Made by a program: the position numbers and the translations under genes
Notes under the pieces: model-generated
The model's input: the letters and a program-made list of their open reading frames with translations, nothing else
Database searches by the model: none
What the model was told of the DNA's origin: nothing
Shown here: piece by piece, positions 44,981 through 56,118 of the stretch
Position numbering within the stretch: the stretch's first letter is position 1
Layout: the number at the start of each line of letters is the position of its first letter
DNA from: Nemertoderma westbladi
Lineage: Eukaryota > Xenacoelomorpha > Nemertodermatida > Nemertodermatidae
Direction: 5' to 3'
NCBI GenBank assembly: GCA_032718475.1
Contig: JAUCBJ010006595.1
Coordinates: 38,927 to 102,926 of the forward strand
Length of the DNA stretch: 64,000 nucleotides

Positions 44981-44988
44981 GCCTATAT

Positions 44989-45264
44989 ATATATTACTGT
45001 TTGATACAAATCTTGGGATAGGAGTAGCGCCCACCACTACCTTCGGGTAGCAGCTATTATATATATTTTTATATACAAAAACTTTTTTTGGGATATAATA
45101 AAGCGGCCATGAATAAGATAAAAGGATTTTAGGGCATTATCGCCCCTTCCACCCCTACAGCCCCTGGGCCTTATTGCCCCCCTAGGAACTTATGGCCCCC
45201 CAAATGGTCCTTTATGGCCACTGTGACAAATATTAATTTTGAACGGGAGAAACGTTTAGGCTTA
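44989..45264. other. Spacer between the MITE and the satellite
   Basis: No gene is seen. It contains a small hairpin (GCTACCCGAAGG on one strand near 45035-45052) and C-rich, low-complexity sequence. Confidence 0.4.
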
Positions 45265-47620
45265 GTTAGCCAGGGATGCTTGTTCACCACCATGGATGAT
45301 CTTCCACAGTAAACCCTTCCACTCTGTTTCCTAAAGGAATGCCTGTTCACCACCATGGGTGATCTTCCACAGTAAACCCTTCCACTCTGTTTCCCAAAGG
45401 AATGCCTGTTCACCACCATGGGTGATCTTCCACAGTAAACCCTTCCACTCTGTTTCCCAAAGGAATGCCTGTTCACCACCATGGGTGATCTTCCACAGTA
45501 AACCCTTCTACTCTGTTTCCCAAAGGAATGCCTGTTCACCACCATGGGTGATCTTCCACAGTAAACCCTTCCACTCTGTTCCTAAATGAATGCCTGTTCA
45601 CCACCATGGATGATCTTCCACAGTAAACCCTTCCACTCCTGTTTCCTAAAGGAATGCCTGTTCACCACCATGGGTGATCTTCCACAGTAAACCCTTCCAC
45701 TCTGTTTCCCAAAGGAATGCCTGTTCACCACCATGGGTGATCTTCCACAGTAAACCCTTCCACTCTGTTCCTAAAGGAATGCCTGTTCACCACCATGGGT
45801 GATCTTCCACAGTAAACCCTTCCACTCTGTTTCCCAAAGGAATGCCTGTTCACCACAATGGGTGATCTCCCACAGTAAACCCTTCCACTCTGTTCCTAAA
45901 GGAATGCCTGTTCACCACCATGGGTGATCTTCCACAGTAAACCCTTCCACTCTGTTTCCTAAAGGAATGCCTGTTCACCACCATGGATGATCTTCCACAG
46001 TAAACCCTTCCACTCCTGTTTCCTAAAGGAATGCCTGTTCACCACCATGGGTGATCTTCCACAGTAAACCCTTCCACTCTGTTCCTAAAGGAATGCCTGT
46101 TCACCACCATGGGTGATCTTCCACAGTAAACCCTTCCACTCTGTTTCCCAAAGGAATGCCTGTTCACCACAATGGGTGATCTTCCACAGTAAACCCTTCC
46201 ACTCTGTTCCTAAAGGAATGCCTGTTCACCACCATGGGTGATCTTCCACAGTAAACCCTTCCACTCTGTTTCCTAAAGGAATGCCTGTTCACCACCATGG
46301 GTGATCTTCCACAGTAAACCCTTCCACTCTGTTTCCCAAAGGAATGCCTGTTCACCACCATGGGTGATCTTCCACAGTAAACCCTTCCACTCTGTTTCCC
46401 AAAGGAATGCCTGTTCACCACCATGGGTGATCTTCCACAGTAAACCCTTCTACTCTGTTTCCCAAAGGAATGCCTGTTCACCACCATGGGTGATCTTCCA
46501 CAGTAAACCCTTCCACTCTGTTCCTAAAGGAATGCCTGTTCACCACCATGGATGATCTTCCACAGTAAACCCTTCCACTCCTGTTTCCTAAAGGAATGCC
46601 TGTTCACCACCATGGGTGATCTTCCACAGTAAACCCTTCCACTCTGTTTCCCAAAGGAATGCCTGTTCACCACCATGGGTGATCTTCCACAGTAAACCCG
46701 TCCACTCTGTTCCTAAAGGAATGCCTGTTCACCACCATGGGTGATCTTCCACAGTAAACCCTTCCACTCTGTTTCCCAAAGGAATGCCTGTTCACCACAA
46801 TGGGTGATCTTCCACAGTAAACCCTTCCACTCTGTTCCTAAAGGAATGCCTGTTCACCACCATGGGTGATCTTCCACAGTAAACCCTTCCACTCTGTTTC
46901 CTAAAGGAATGCCTGTTCACCACCATGGATGATCTTCCACAGTAAACCCTTCCACTCCTGTTTCCTAAAGGAATGCCTGTTCACCACCATGGGTGATCTT
47001 CCACAGTAAACCCTTCCACTCTGTTTCCCAAAGGAATGCCTGTTCACCACCATGGGTGATCTTCCACAGTAAACCCTTCCACTCTGTTCCTAAAGGAATG
47101 CCTGTTCACCACCATGGGTGATCTTCCACAGTAAACCCTTCCACTCTGTTTCCCAAAGGAATGCCTGTTCACCACAATGGGTGATCTTCCACAGTAAACC
47201 CTTCCACTCTGTTCCTAAAGGAATGCCTGTTCACCACCATGGGTGATCTTCCACAGTAAACCCTTCCACTCTGTTTCCTAAAGGAATGCCTGTTCACCAC
47301 CATGGATGATCTTCCACAGTAAACCCTTCCACTCTGTTTCTTAAAGGAATGCCTGTTCACCACCACGGGTGATCTTCCACAGTAAACCCTTCCACTCTGT
47401 TTCTTAAAGGAATGCCTGTTCACCACAATGTGTGATCTTCCACAGTAAACCCTTCCACTATGTTTCCTAAAGGAATGCCTGTTCACCACCATGGATGATC
47501 TTCCACAGTAAACCCTTCCACTATGTTTCCTAAAGGAATGCCTGTTCACTACCATGAGTGATCTTCCACGGTAAACCCTTCCACTCTGTTTCCTAAAGGA
47601 ATGCCTATTCACCACAATGA
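45265..47620. repeat. Satellite of about 37 units of 62-64 bp with a 942-bp higher-order repeat
   Basis: The unit contains GGAATGCCTGTTCACCACC, ATGGGTGATCTTCCACAG, TAAACCCTTCCACTCTG and TTTCCTAAA. Variants (CTGTTCC, CCTGTTTCC, TTTCCCAAA, CACAATGGG, CTTCTACTC) occur in a fixed order. Markers recur 942 bp apart: CTTCTACTC at about 45505 and 46447, and CACTCCTGTTTCC at 45634 and 46576 and again at 46011 and 46953. This shows a block duplication of about 15 units. Because 63 is divisible by three, the minus strand stays open for several hundred bases with a 21-residue repeat; I treat that as a by-product. Confidence 0.93.
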
Positions 47621-48486
47621 TTGGTTTAATTAAGAAAGTTTAAGAGTTGAAATTCACAAAAAAATTAATTTATCTGTTCTTTAGAGCGATTATAACTTTT
47701 GGGGTTCAAGTCTCCCTCACTCACCCTAGGGCCTAATTTTATTTTTAAATTGTTACTTGACTAATAAAATACTTAATAAAATTGACTACTTAATAAAATA
47801 TGGATCGATATACAGTAGTGTTACAAAATAAAATGAATCTTAGTATTTTACTATATTGCTACCATAGTTCAAAATCGTAACAATTTAATAATAAATGAAT
47901 TTTTTAGGCCTATTTTACTTGGTATTTTTACTATTACATATAAGATCGTCCGAGTAAATTCCGAATGTTCGGACCCCCCCCCCCCCCCCACCCCCCCCAC
48001 CCCCCCTCCCTCCATATCTTCGGATGTTGTCCGAATTTACAAACGAAAAAGGTAACTATTATTATTAATTATATTATTATAGTTAATTATAATACAGTAA
48101 TATTATAATTAACACTCATCCAAATTGCATTTATTATAGCATATTATATGCTAAATATAAAAGGAGATCTCACCTCTATCCTGCAATAATTCATATTAAT
48201 GCTCGTTGCGGGCACACTGCTACTGCCGGGAGGACCTATCAGTCTGTTAAAGACCGTGTGGCATGTGCTACGGCAAACTCGTGGTTTGAACGACTAGTTA
48301 ATTACAGTACAGTACATTCCATTGATGTGTTGGGTGCTCTAAGACACGACTAGAAATTACCTACTGTACGACCTTGGAAGTGTAGTGTGTACCTGTCAGT
48401 GTGCGTTGATCCAATGATTTGGTGCAGTTTTGTTTGTGGGGCGCAAAACGCAACGGTATTGCACCATAAGGAGAGTCAAAATACGA
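47621..48486. other. AT-rich spacer with a C-rich tract
   Basis: No gene is seen. A nearly pure C tract lies at 47974-48013 and is flanked by related words (CCGAATGTTCGGA to the left, TTCGGATGTTGTCCGAA to the right). The rest is AT-rich up to about 48180, followed by a stretch of mixed composition with no recognised feature. Confidence 0.45.
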
Positions 48487-48656
48487 GACAGGGGGAGGGG
48501 GACTGGACGCAAATCCCATCTTGGCGAATTAATATCCCCCCTCAATGATACATTTTCAATTTAGGGAAATGAGCAGGTTACAGTGGCACGTTATTTTAAC
48601 CAAAACAATAAACTAAACACAATAGAACAGGTTACAGTTTTATTTTTGAGAGTTTT
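48487..48656 (+). repeat. Dispersed repeat of about 170 bp, copy 1
   Basis: This matches 49604-49769 in the same orientation: ACTGGACGCAAA, CTTGGCGAATTAATATCCC, AACCAAAACAATAAACTAA and GAACAGGTTACAGTTTTA. It includes one inverted unit of the minisatellite at 39843-40412. The two copies flank about 0.95 kb, like the ends of a composite element. Confidence 0.8.
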
Positions 48657-48807
48657 ATTCTATTAATAAATACACAATGTTCTAGAACATTTTGTTTATC
48701 TCATAAGTAGCTTGGCAACAATGCAATGCCTACATGATAATACTAGTATATGGATATTCATACATAATCAAAATGTTCTAGAACATTGTGTATTAATTTA
48801 ATAGAAT
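48657..48807. mobile_element. Small inverted-repeat element (MITE-like), 151 bp
   Basis: Arms of 38-39 bp (48657-48694 and 48769-48807) are near-perfect inverted copies. Each contains the 16-bp palindrome AATGTTCTAGAACATT and the words ATTCTATTAA and TACACAATG. A clear target duplication is not visible. Confidence 0.7.
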
Positions 48808-48859
48808 AAATGGCCTGCAGTGGAAGCTAATACATGCAAAATTCGAATGCCAATAACTC

Positions 48860-49060
48860 AGCTTTTCCCAACCAAATTCAATTATTTTTACATATTTGGA
48901 ATCCTTGCATGGTCAGCTTTCCACTAATACCAACAAATCACTAAATGGTTGAAGAATAACTGCGATGTAATCTGGGCAATATCGACGGAGACACCTTTTT
49001 CAAACGCTTGTATGCTAAAGAATGAAAGCGAAAATAAAAATTCTGGCTCACCCAGCAAGG
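48860..49060 (+). repeat. Dispersed repeat, copy 1 (inverted copy at 58360-58560)
   Basis: This aligns with the reverse complement of 58360-58560: CCCAACCAAATT, GGAATCCTTG, GTCAGCTTTC, GAAGAATAACTGC, GGAGACACCTTTTTCAAACG and CTTGTA are shared in order. A short third match (CTTTCAATCC, AACTACAAGCG) lies at 49556-49583. The class is unknown and no coding capacity is visible. Confidence 0.7.
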
Positions 49061-49127
49061 AGGAGGGAGGTGAAACTATCTCTGTTTCAAATTTCATGCA
49101 ATCTCATTACGATTTGTAAAAAAATTT

Positions 49128-49142
49128 GGGGGGGGGGGGGGG
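49128..49142. repeat. Homopolymer of 15 G
   Basis: A mononucleotide run of G. The length is prone to sequencing error. An open frame starting just before it is not credible. Confidence 0.85.
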
Positions 49143-49209
49143 CAGGTACCTGAATAACGACACTATATTCCAGGACATGGTGTATACGATCATGAAAGCT
49201 GCATTCTAC

Positions 49210-49258
49210 CATGGAATACTAAATATACATTTATACAATGTATATTTAGTATTCCATG
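49210..49258. repeat. Perfect 22-bp inverted repeat with a 5-nt loop
   Basis: CATGGAATACTAAATATACATT is followed by the five bases TATAC and then its exact reverse complement. The AT-rich stem could extrude as a cruciform or fold as an RNA hairpin. No flanking target duplication is seen. Confidence 0.8.
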
Positions 49259-49603
49259 ATTCTACCTATACTACTACATTTAGTAGGCATACGTTTTTAA
49301 AATCATTTTTCATATATTTGAAGAATTTTATAATAAAAGTCTTCTAGAACATTTTTACATGATTCATTTCAATAGTAAGTATTATAATTTTGAAACAACT
49401 TATTTTAATAGCTATTTTTATATATTATTGGTAAACGCCAGTTCCACTTCGTTGGTGCTTACCTACGCCATCTCCTGGAATATTGTGTCTTAATTCAGTG
49501 ACTTGGCCACCAATTATTATTCTACAAATCTTAACGCGTCAGATTATTTATTTTCGCTTTCAATCCTTAACTACAAGCGTCTATTTAATTACTATCTATT
49601 AGG

Positions 49604-49769
49604 GAGACAGGGGGGAAAACTGGACGCAAAACCCGTCTTGGCGAATTAATATCCCGCCTCAATGTTAAATTCACAATTTAGGGAAAGGAACAGGTTACAG
49701 TGGCATGTAATTTTAACCAAAACAATAAACTAAACACAATAGAACAGGTTACAGTTTTATTTTTGAGAG
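49604..49769 (+). repeat. Dispersed repeat of about 170 bp, copy 2
   Basis: Same orientation as 48487-48656 and about 90% similar by eye. It contains the same inverted minisatellite unit. A G-rich start (GACAGGGGGGAAAACTGG) is shared by both. Confidence 0.8.
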
Positions 49770-50163
49770 TAATCAGATGTTATTTGCGTCCAATTTCCCC
49801 TGGAGAGGGATGAATTTGTATTGCGTCCAGTTTCCACCGCCACCTGCAAAATAGTAATTGTTATATTCGTCCTAGACCGTCGTGGCGTGATATAAGAAAA
49901 ATTATTTTAAATTTGTTTTTAAATTTTCTGGGTTTGTTATAGGGGGGCCTACTGTAAAACTTTTTAATTGACATGTTTTCAGCCTTGGCTTAAGACTCAT
50001 TAATTAATACGACTTAAACTTAATTAAACGAATTTTCAACCTTGGCTATGGAAATCCGTTAATACAGTACGACTTTCAGTTCAGGGATTAAATCTCACTC
50101 CTAAAACGAATTTTCTTTCAACGATGAATTATCGTTAAAACGACTTTCAACCTTGTTTGCAAA
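49770..50163. other. AT-rich spacer with short degenerate repeats
   Basis: No gene is seen. From about 49980 the words TTCAACCTTGG or TTCAGCCTTGG and ACGACTT recur four to five times in about 150 bp, a decayed short tandem repeat. Confidence 0.4.
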
Positions 50164-50269
50164 CTACTAGAATCGCCATGCTGCATTGCAGCTGCATTTT
50201 TAAGAATGTTGTGCCGGCTTATCGACAAAATTGCACCGCCACAACTCCCTATCACCCATGACATTTGCT
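50164..50269 (-). mobile_element. Inverted fragment of the LINE 3' end
   Basis: This is the reverse complement of 52944-53053, the last coding bases and 3' flank of the LINE that starts about 120 bp further right. Shared words include GCTGCATTGCAGCTGCA, CCGGCTTATCGACAA and CACAACTCCCTATCACCCA. With the LINE it forms a 2.9 kb foldback. Confidence 0.8.
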
Positions 50270-50387
50270 GTAACAATGTGTTGGCAAGCTGTCGAAACGC
50301 GTACGTGGTTTGGAGAGATGAGATATTAATTTCAGGAAAAATTACGCGATTCCTAAATTTGTACACTTCCCGGTAAAAAGTACGCAT

Positions 50388-53012
50388 GTGGTGGGATTAG
50401 TCCTACAATTAAAGCACCCCCCAACCCCCACTATGGATTACATTAGCAATGCGGAGGTCCGGCCACTAGAGGCCAGTGGAATTACCGGACACAATCGGCC
50501 TCACAGGCGTCAGATTGTGTGCTACTCTCCAACTAGTGTTGCCCCTGTAGAGGAGGTGGAAAATTTCTACCACAATCTACAAGCAGCTACTGATGGAGTG
50601 GATCAGCATGCATTCTTAACATTCCTGGGAGACTTTAATGCAAGTCTGCATCAATCACCTACATCGCCCTGGGTCTATAGCAATAGTGTTAACCGAAATT
50701 CTGTCCATCTTCAGGATTTTATCTCTGGAAATGGATTGTTTTCGGCTGGAACCCAGTTCAAGAAGCGAACTGGAAAGCTATGGACTCATAGTGGACCCAG
50801 TGGTCACAAGTCCCAGATAGACCATATTCTGTTTCGTAGGAAATACAGGAGCTCTATACAAGACTGTAATGCATTTACACTTCGACCCTTCTCCAGTGAT
50901 CACCGCCTTGTTGTGGCCAAGGTAAGACTTAGTCTGCGTGCTAGCAGAACAACGAAATCTGCCTTGCCACGGCATGACTGGTCCTCTCTGTTGCAACAGC
51001 CAAGTGTGAGATCCAGCTTCACACTACAGCTGAGCAACAGGTATGAGGCTCTTGCCTCTGAGGCGTCAGATCACTGTGAGGGCTATACTGCCTTTACAGA
51101 AGCAGTTAAGTAAGCAGCTGCAGAAACAGTTCCTGTATACCCTCGAAACAGGAAAAGGGCCCCCTGGACTGACAACAAAATTCAGAAGTGCCGAAATGAC
51201 CTTCATAAGGCGCAGAAAGAGTCCCGACTCAAACAGACTACAGCGGCCAAGAATGCAGTTAAAGCTGCATCTAGGTCCCTGAACAGGCAGTACTCTGTTA
51301 ATCTACAGGAGCTAATAAACCAACAGGTTGATGCCATCAATGATGCTGACGACAGCAGGCAATCATCCCAGGCATGGAAATCGATCAATCTGCTTACTGG
51401 GCGGAAAAGCCAACCAACCACCAAGGTTAAGGCTGAATCACCAGCCGATCGCCTCAATGGTTGGAAAGCCCACTTTGAAAAGCTCCTCAATAATGACAGG
51501 GTATTGCCTGATAACTTTATAGAAGTAAAAGTGTCTGAGTCTGTACTCCCAGATATTCCCATTGGCGATATCTCCTTTGCAGAAGTGAAGGCTGCTGCAA
51601 AGAGCATTAAGACCAATCGTGCCAGTGGAGTAGATGGTGTTCCCCCTGAGGTCTTTAAAATACCTGAGTGTTTAAAGCTCATCTATCCCATCATAGTAGA
51701 CATGTACCGTACAACAAGAGTCCCACAAGAAATGAAAACAAATAAGTTGGTGCCAGTTCCCAAGAAGGGCAACCTAACACTCTATGGTTCTTTTCGGGGA
51801 ATCTCATTGATCTCGATTGCTGCAAAACTATACAATAGAATTCTATTAAATCGCATCAGGGATCCCATTGAGAGACTGCTACGTGGAAATTAGAATGGGT
51901 TCCGTAAAGGTCGTGGGACCATGGAGCCCATTTTGGCACTTAGAAGGATAATTGAAGAGTTATCAAAAAAGAAAGACAGGCATCTGGCTGTTATCTTTGT
52001 TGACTTCTTCAAGGCCTTTGATTCAGTTTCTCGCTCACGTATACTCAGCATACTTTCATTATATGGGATTCCTGATGAATTTATTGCAGCAATCAGATCA
52101 GTATACGATGGTTCGAAAACATTTGTGTCTACTGTTGACGGTGACACAGAACCATTTGAAGTGTTATGGGGCGTTCTCCAAGGAGACACATTTGCACCAT
52201 TCTTGTTTATTATTGTGGTTGACTATGTTCTACGCATGTCCTTAGATCATCATAATGATGATGGGGTGATGATAACTCCACCTACTGGCTCCAGAAGTCG
52301 AGGAAATCCTGCCAAGTACCTAACTGATCTAGACTTTGCTGATGACTTAGGAGTACTCTCAGAATCATTAGAGGGAGCCCAGCGGCTCATCAGCTCATTA
52401 TAACATGCTGCTTCTAGTGTTGGTCTTTTTATTAACTCCAGAAAGACCAAAATTCTGACAGTTAACTTTGAAAGTCATCAGCAAGTCTCTGATCGGATGA
52501 GCATAAGCTCAAAGGATGGTATGCTTGAGCATGTGGACGACTTCTGTTACCTGGGATCATGGATCCGGAAGTCAGGTGAGGACCTTCGAATACGTAAGGG
52601 AAAGGCATGGGCAGCCTTGAATAGGCTTTCCAGGATTTGGAAGTCACCTAGAATTAATCGGAAACTTAAGGTCCGATTATTTAGAGCAGCAGTAGTTCCA
52701 GTACTCCTCTACGGGAGTCCATGCTGGGCTCTAACTGCTGAGGACACCAAATCTCTGGATGGCACATTCACAAGAATGCTACGCCGGGTACATTGTGTCA
52801 AGTACAATGCACACATCTCCAACCAGACACTATATAACATTGGAGGTGTCTCATTGGTTCCCCCAAGCTTGACACTAGAACAGCCCATGACTTTCTTGAG
52901 ACGCATCTTAAAGGACACTGGCCTTAAAGATGCGGATGATCTAGCAAATGTCATGGGTGATAGGGAGTTGTGGCGGTGCAATTTTGTTGACAAGCCGGCA
53001 CAGCATTCTTAA
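50388..53012 (+). pseudogene. Non-LTR retrotransposon (LINE) ORF2, 5'-truncated, three in-frame stops
   Basis: A single reading frame runs from about 50388 to 53012 and is interrupted only by TAA at 51111-51113, TAG at 51891-51893 and TAA at 52401-52403. The left part is the C-terminal half of an apurinic-type endonuclease (FLGDFNASL, QIDHILFR, SSDHRLVVAKV); its N-terminus is missing. The middle and right are a reverse transcriptase: PVPKKGNLTLYGSFRGISL, AVIFVDFFKAFDSV, GVLQGDTFAPFLF and the catalytic box FADD in place of the usual YADD. The C-terminal extension with LLYGSPCWAL resembles RTE/CR1-like elements; I cannot fix the clade. It is non-functional as it stands. Confidence 0.88.
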
Positions 53013-53654
53013 AAATGCAGCTGCAATGCAGCATGCCGATCCTAGTAGTAGTAGTTGCGCCAATAAAAGATAAGTCATTTTCGGTAAAATGAACTTATCA
53101 TTCGAGGTTAAGACCCCTAGATCCCTTCCTATAATAAATGACATTTGCTAGATCGTCACTCATCGGATGACTCAGACTCACAAATGATTACGTCATTATT
53201 GTACTGTACACCTTTACCGTTATCATTTTAGATTTAGTGATCCTGGATGTGGATCCAGGGACTTCTATTTACAATTAATATGAGACTGGCAAACAAAGTA
53301 AACACACAACAGCCGAATTAGTTTATATCTGTACTGTAATATAATTGTGCCATCAAACACACCGTAATTTATTGACTCTACCAGACAAGTACAGCAGTAA
53401 CTGCTCTAGCCTATACTCTTAGCATACTAAACTCAGATACTACACTGCAATATAATACTGTAATACATAACATAATAGGCCGAACAAACTCTGAAACTAA
53501 AATTTGAATTGTTGAAGCTAAACCGAATCGTCGTTTTCAGGTTATAACCGTACACGATACCTTACACCGTTACCTACTCCAGTACTCCAAACGCCCAGTC
53601 AGGTACTGCTGTACTGTAGTTGAAGTAAACTTCGGTAGATCTACCGACCGACTT
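53013..53654. promoter_or_regulatory. LINE 3' flank and upstream region of the M-Ras gene
   Basis: The first 40 bp are the LINE 3' flank. From about 53190 to 53640 the sequence is rich in GTACTG/CAGTAC words (TTGTACTGTAC, AAGTACAGCAG, CCAGTACTCC, GGTACTGCTGTACTGTAG), a feature shared with the upstream regions of the other two host genes. No TATA box is obvious close to the ATG. The promoter call is by position only. Confidence 0.4.
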
Positions 53655-54263
53655 ATGTCGGCTCTTCCAAATGTGTCCGACAATGTGCCGACCCACAAAC
53701 TGGTCGTTGTCGGCGACGGTGGTGTCGGTAAATCCGCCCTAACGATCCAGTTCTTCCAGAAACTCTTCGTCGCCGACTACGACCCCACCATCGAGGACTC
53801 CTACATCCAACACACCGAGGTCGACGGACACTGGTGCGTGCTGGACGTGTTGGACACGGCTGGACAGGAGGAGTTCTCTGCGATGCGGGAGCAGTACATG
53901 CGCACCGGCGACGGATTCCTGCTGGTGTATTCCGTTACCGATCGCAACAGCCACGCCAATATAAACCATTTCTATGCCCAAATTCTCCGCGTAAAGGATC
54001 GCGAAAGTTACCCAATGATCCTAGTTGCTAATAAAGTGGACCTGGTCCATCAACGGAAGGTGAGCTCCGAAGAAGGGCAGACTCTAGCCAATTCTCTCAA
54101 CGTTCGTTACATCGAAACATCCGCTAAAGATCCTCCTCTAAATGTTGACGAGGCCTTCCACGATGTTGTACGTGTGATCAGACAACAACCGCCCAGCGTA
54201 AAGGAAGACAGACAGCAGCGTCGCAGTCGGAAGAAGAAAAAACGACAATGTCTGATCCTATGA
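53655..54263 (+). CDS. MRAS: M-Ras-type small GTPase, 202 aa, uninterrupted frame
   Basis: A Ras-family GTPase acting as a GDP/GTP switch at the plasma membrane. G1 is GDGGVGKS at residues 20-27, switch I is YDPTIEDSY at 42-50, G3 is DTAGQE at 67-72, followed by NKVD and ETSAK. The P-loop Gly22 and Gln71 have the same numbering as in vertebrate M-Ras. The extended N-terminus and the pattern [22 protein letters not shown] and [12 protein letters not shown] point to M-Ras rather than R-Ras or H-Ras. The C-terminus is polybasic ([10 protein letters not shown]) and ends in CLIL, a CAAX box with terminal Leu, expected to be geranylgeranylated. In known M-Ras family members SHOC2-PP1C and Raf are partners. 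MRAS genes are usually split by introns; here the frame is continuous, so it is a retrocopy or the gene has lost introns. Motifs are intact, so it is probably functional. Confidence 0.93.
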   Translation: MSALPNVSDNVPTHKLVVVGDGGVGKSALTIQFFQKLFVADYDPTIEDSYIQHTEVDGHWCVLDVLDTAGQEEFSAMREQYMRTGDGFLLVYSVTDRNSHANINHFYAQILRVKDRESYPMILVANKVDLVHQRKVSSEEGQTLANSLNVRYIETSAKDPPLNVDEAFHDVVRVIRQQPPSVKEDRQQRRSRKKKKRQCLIL

Positions 54264-56100
54264 GAGCTTATTTAATTATTTAATTATTATAATTATATAC
54301 ATTATTATTATAGATAAACGCAGACAAGTCGAGTTACCAGTGAAGTTTATCAATTTATCCTTCGGTCTGTAAATTACATTTAAATATGCCCCCATCCCAG
54401 CATCCCCATATATATTTACCGGTATATAAATATATACATTATTAGAATTCTTGTATTTCATTGCCAGTGGTTGTAACAATTAGTTTTATCGTTAACTTAA
54501 TTAGGCCTGATACTTTATGATAAATATTTGTCTCTTGTACAGTTATATAATTTATCTATCTATGTATCCAGTCTCTATGGCTAACTGATATTGTCTTCGT
54601 GCAGAAATTGTCTTAGTCTCTGTGTCATCTGAAACTACCTCCTGTCTAATTGTCTTAAACTGTTTCCCGTCTTTGTGATAATTGAATGTACCGACATACC
54701 GGTACTGACTAACAGGGGGTTGTGGTGTATATATTAACTTTAAGGTAAACACTAGAGTCTTACACCCTTTAACTACAAAAAAAATATAGAATCAGGACAT
54801 TAAACCCAAAATACCTTCCAGACCCTTGGGCTTAATGTCCTGATTCTATATTTTTTTTGTAGTTAAAGGTTGTAATACTCCCGTCTTTGTGACTACTATA
54901 ACTACCTCCAGTCTCTTTGACTAAATATGTAGCTTCTGGTTGAATTGTCTATAGATAACGATGGTGATTCCAGTCTCTGTGGCTACTGGCATTGACTCAA
55001 GTCTCTATATATGGTTTGATTATTGCCAGTAACTTACCGAGACAGTCGCGACAACTGAGACCAGGTCTCTGAGTCACAATATTTCTGTTTTTCTCTTTGT
55101 GTTTAACTTAAAATCTTAAAATAACGAATACTCATTCAGCCATATAGCTACTATTTGTGTTATTTTTGTTAATTACTATGTGTGAACGAACTCCTTAGTC
55201 TCGTTAACAATAGATTCTACAACCGTTAATGTTTTACTTGTACTAATTAATGATGTATCATTTGGTTCTTGTGTTTGTTATTAACTGTTATTGGATGAAG
55301 GGGAGGTAAATACAGATTATATATTGATTAATGTTATTAGTGTTCGTGTTATATTCAACTCTATGTAAATAATGAATCTCAAAAACTTACCCAGTATCAC
55401 ATTGTTATCTTTTTATATGAAATCTCGAATTCTCTCTGCGAGTTAGTCTGTAGGGAATATTTGATAAGTCAAAGCGGCAGTGTGGTTTGAAGTTGGAACA
55501 CTTTTATTAAAGAAAATGTTGTTGTAATTAAATAATAATTAATTCTCAATTGTTTGTTTAGTTTTACAATAATTGTCGGGATTCCATTAGATATTAATAC
55601 CTCATCATAATCAGATATTTCTGTTGGTTTATGAAATTATAAATATTATATTTTAACATATTAATAAAATGCAAACTAATCTTATAATAATAATAATTAA
55701 AGTCTTCCTAATAAGATTATATAATTGGTAAGATATGGGATATTAGATATTTTTTTGAGATCCAGCAATACACGTCTTGTATTTATTAAATAAAATGCAC
55801 AATTTACTTGTTGTTTCGTTATCTTTCACCTCATTTATGTTACATTTATTATAATTATATTATCGCATCATTAAACCTTTCACGGGCTTATTAAGTATTA
55901 CATATTAATATATTTATTTATGGTGTTAAATGCAGACAATCATGGCATAATATATTATAATAACGATGAAGTTAATATTTGTTTACTTTCCTTTGGATGG
56001 GCTGATATTATTATAAAGCAGTATTACTCGGTACCCCAACTCAAAGGCACAGCCGATATCAGTTTATGTGAGCGTGGGGTTGATGACATGTTGGTATTGA
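54264..56100. other. 3' region of M-Ras and AT-rich spacer
   Basis: No further gene is seen. From about 54565 to 55075 degenerate short repeats of the type CAGTCTCTGTGGCTACT or GTCTCT occur six or more times, and a long hairpin lies inside them (54766-54869). The right part (55080-56100) is AT-rich with several AATAAA-like signals. I see no poly(A) tract or target duplication close to the stop codon that would mark a recent retrocopy. Confidence 0.45.
54766..54869. repeat. Long perfect inverted repeat (38-bp arms) downstream of M-Ras
   Basis: The arms 54766-54803 and 54832-54869 are exact reverse complements, starting CCTTTAACTAC and including an A8/T8 run and GAATCAGGACATTAA. Pairing continues inward (CCCAA with TTGGG) and outward with one mismatch or indel. 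The loop is about 16 nt. It could be a MITE or a hairpin RNA source. Confidence 0.8.
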
Positions 56101-56118
56101 TCCAGTGAATTTGGATGT

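Noticed and set aside
45171-47615. Long minus-strand and plus-strand open frames with a 21-residue repeat
   Set aside because: They arise because the 63-bp satellite unit is a multiple of three. They break wherever a 62- or 64-bp unit occurs and have no start or stop logic.
45265-47620. CRISPR-like array
   Set aside because: Units are contiguous with no unique spacers, and the genome is eukaryotic.
49126-49347. Plus-strand ORF starting at a G15 run
   Set aside because: It begins in a homopolymer and crosses a perfect hairpin. No domain or coding signal.
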